Source: Smithella sp. UBA2180 (lineage in GTDB: Bacteria; Desulfobacterota; Syntrophia; Syntrophales; Smithellaceae). From it: a stretch of DNA of 7,532 nt. Where the stretch lies: positions 1-7,532 of the forward strand of contig DCVU01000030.1 of NCBI GenBank assembly GCA_002327415.1, given 5' to 3'. The position numbers and the translations under genes were made by a program. Below the pieces are notes generated by a model, which had not been told where the DNA came from, ran no database searches, and saw only the letters and a program-made list of their open reading frames with translations. Positions 6,213 to 7,532 of the stretch are shown piece after piece (within the stretch, counting starts at the first letter, position 1; every line of letters starts with the position of its first letter).

Positions 6213-7532
6213 ATGTTTAAAAAGCTGCTCATTGCTATCGGCGTCATTATCACAATAATTGCCGTTTTGATTATTGTTGCCGGATTTATTGTTTATACAA
6301 AGGTGGATAAGACATTTGTTTCCTCCCATATATCCAAAGCGCTAAACAGACAAGTTTATATTGAAAAAATAGATATCAATATATTTTCTATCCTCTCTGG
6401 AATCGAAATTAAAAATGTTGTCATTTCCAATTTTAAGACACCACCGCAGCTCGAGAATCTGCAAGGCAAACCGGTTGTGACAGATATTTTTGCCGGTATG
6501 GAATCTTTGCGCTTCAAGGTAAAAATCCTGCCCCTTTTTAAGAAACAGGTCGAACTCAAAGAACTTGTTTTATACAGCCCGGTTATTAACCTGTCCAAAA
6601 ACAAGCAGGGCGTTTTAAATATTGATGATCTGATTAAATCCAAAAAACAAGATAAGGAAAAGAAAGCTCGAGTTGAAGAACAGGCAAAACCAATTTCTGC
6701 GGATGATATTCCTGTGACCGTTGCCGTGGGTGAAATAGGTATGAAAAACGGCATAATTAATTATTATGATGGCATAAACGATCAGAAAATACAGATTTAT
6801 AAACTTACAACATTGCTGCACGACATAAACATAGACCCGAAGAACTTGGAGAAAAAAGACGAGATCAAATTAGACTTTGGCATGGGAATCAGAACAGTCG
6901 GCGCGCTGAAAACCGGCAGTGTCCGGAGTTTTGATATCACGATATATGCTAAGGGTAAATTAATTCCGTTCGATGTCCAAACACGCCTGTTGGAGCCGGA
7001 GGCGATAATTCATGTTTCTGTGCCGGATGGCGAAATTACCGGCCTGCAGATTTTTAACTCCATCGCGGCCATTCCCATTTTGGGTGATTATCTGGGCGAG
7101 TACATCTCTTTCCTTAAAGATAAACAAGAGTGGAAAGGATCCAAAGAAAACGGTCTGGATCTGAGGTATAAGGCTGATAATGCGCAATTATCCAATGGCA
7201 AACTTAATCTCAAAGAAGCCAAACTTCTTTTTGATGGTGCGATGAATATGAAATCCAAAGCCATTGATATGAATGTGGGCATGGTGATGAAAAAAGAGAT
7301 CAATGATGCTGTTAAAACTTCCATGACAAAAAGAATAGATTCCCTGATTAAGAGTCCAGAAATAAAAAAATATACCGATTCTAATAAACTCGCCGCAGCG
7401 GCCATGCAGCCTCTGCTCAATAAAGACGGCATGATTGATTTAAAAACAAAGATAACCGGTACCACGAAAAATCCGGCTGTCCAGCTTACACAGCCACAGC
7501 TAGGTTCTTTGGGCAGCGTCGTCAAGGATGCA
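6213..7532 (+). CDS. AsmA-like membrane-anchored protein, N-terminal 440 residues (3' truncated by window edge)
   Basis: An uninterrupted frame from ATG 6213 to the last base gives 440 residues with no stop. A strong AAAGGAG (6198-6204), 8 nt upstream, supports the start. The N-terminus has a short basic lead (MFKK) and one hydrophobic helix at about 5-28, which should anchor it in the inner membrane with the bulk in the periplasm. NRQVYIEKIDINIF (45-58) followed by GIEIKNVVISN (63-73) resembles the repeat near the start of AsmA-family proteins, and LKELVLYSPVINL (115-127) fits too. A lysine/glutamate-rich linker lies near 142-160. Towards the end, a KITGTTKNPAVQL segment resembles the beta-rich close of the AsmA domain. 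AsmA/TamB/YhdP-type proteins are linked to lipid transport or envelope homeostasis; a specific role here is not visible. It follows the FabI-like gene by 61 nt with no hairpin, so it may be in the same transcript. Confidence 0.72.
   Translation, partial: MFKKLLIAIGVIITIIAVLIIVAGFIVYTKVDKTFVSSHISKALNRQVYIEKIDINIFSILSGIEIKNVVISNFKTPPQLENLQGKPVVTDIFAGMESLRFKVKILPLFKKQVELKELVLYSPVINLSKNKQGVLNIDDLIKSKKQDKEKKARVEEQAKPISADDIPVTVAVGEIGMKNGIINYYDGINDQKIQIYKLTTLLHDINIDPKNLEKKDEIKLDFGMGIRTVGALKTGSVRSFDITIYAKGKLIPFDVQTRLLEPEAIIHVSVPDGEITGLQIFNSIAAIPILGDYLGEYISFLKDKQEWKGSKENGLDLRYKADNAQLSNGKLNLKEAKLLFDGAMNMKSKAIDMNVGMVMKKEINDAVKTSMTKRIDSLIKSPEIKKYTDSNKLAAAAMQPLLNKDGMIDLKTKITGTTKNPAVQLTQPQLGSLGSVVKDA

Noticed and set aside
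6356..7525. Several minus-strand open frames (up to 145 codons) over the right end
   Set aside because: They overlap the continuous plus-strand AsmA-like frame, which has a strong ribosome site, a membrane helix and family-like segments; the minus frames have no recognisable motifs.

Overview
The window holds a tightly packed, single-direction (+) gene series that reads as a long-chain olefin (Ole) pathway joined to fatty-acid-synthase-type tailoring enzymes. Base composition looks moderate to low in GC. Shine-Dalgarno sites are strong and the genes overlap or nearly touch, so this is a bacterium. Ole genes together with an AsmA-type envelope protein suggest a Gram-negative, perhaps a Desulfobacterota/deltaproteobacterial or Planctomycetota-type genome. 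That placement is inference and I cannot fix the taxon from the sequence alone.

Layout: 1-106 is the C-terminal end of an alpha/beta-hydrolase that fits OleB (beta-lactone decarboxylase). 157-1782 is OleC (AMP-forming beta-lactone synthetase). 1779-2756 is OleD (2-alkyl-3-ketoalkanoate reductase) and overlaps oleC by 4 nt. 2758-4176 is a phytoene-desaturase/RetSat-like FAD oxidoreductase. 4191-4931 is a FabG-type ketoacyl-ACP reductase. 4931-5350 is a FabZ-type hydroxyacyl-ACP dehydratase. 5360-6151 is a FabI-like SDR that seems to lack one of the two active-site tyrosines of classical FabI. After a 61-nt gap, 6213 to the window end is the N-terminal 440 residues of an AsmA-like inner-membrane-anchored protein, still open at the edge.

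How they may work together: in the known Ole pathway, OleA (not in the window, expected just upstream of oleB) condenses two acyl-CoAs, OleD reduces the beta-keto acid, OleC closes a beta-lactone and OleB decarboxylates it to a cis-olefin. The unusual part is the directly continuous block of CrtI-like oxidoreductase, FabG, FabZ and FabI-like SDR. It looks like the reduction/dehydration half of a fatty-acid elongation cycle plus a flavin desaturase, isomerase or saturase. The simplest hypothesis is a dedicated route that builds or remodels an unusual (for example polyunsaturated) acyl chain that becomes a hydrocarbon. No condensing enzyme or acyl carrier protein lies within the window. The phytoene-desaturase-like plus FabG/FabZ combination also recalls the candidate ladderane-lipid loci proposed in anammox bacteria, but this is a resemblance by gene content only.

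No RNA genes, CRISPR arrays, insertion sequences or convincing terminators were seen, and no gene-free stretch exceeds 61 nt.
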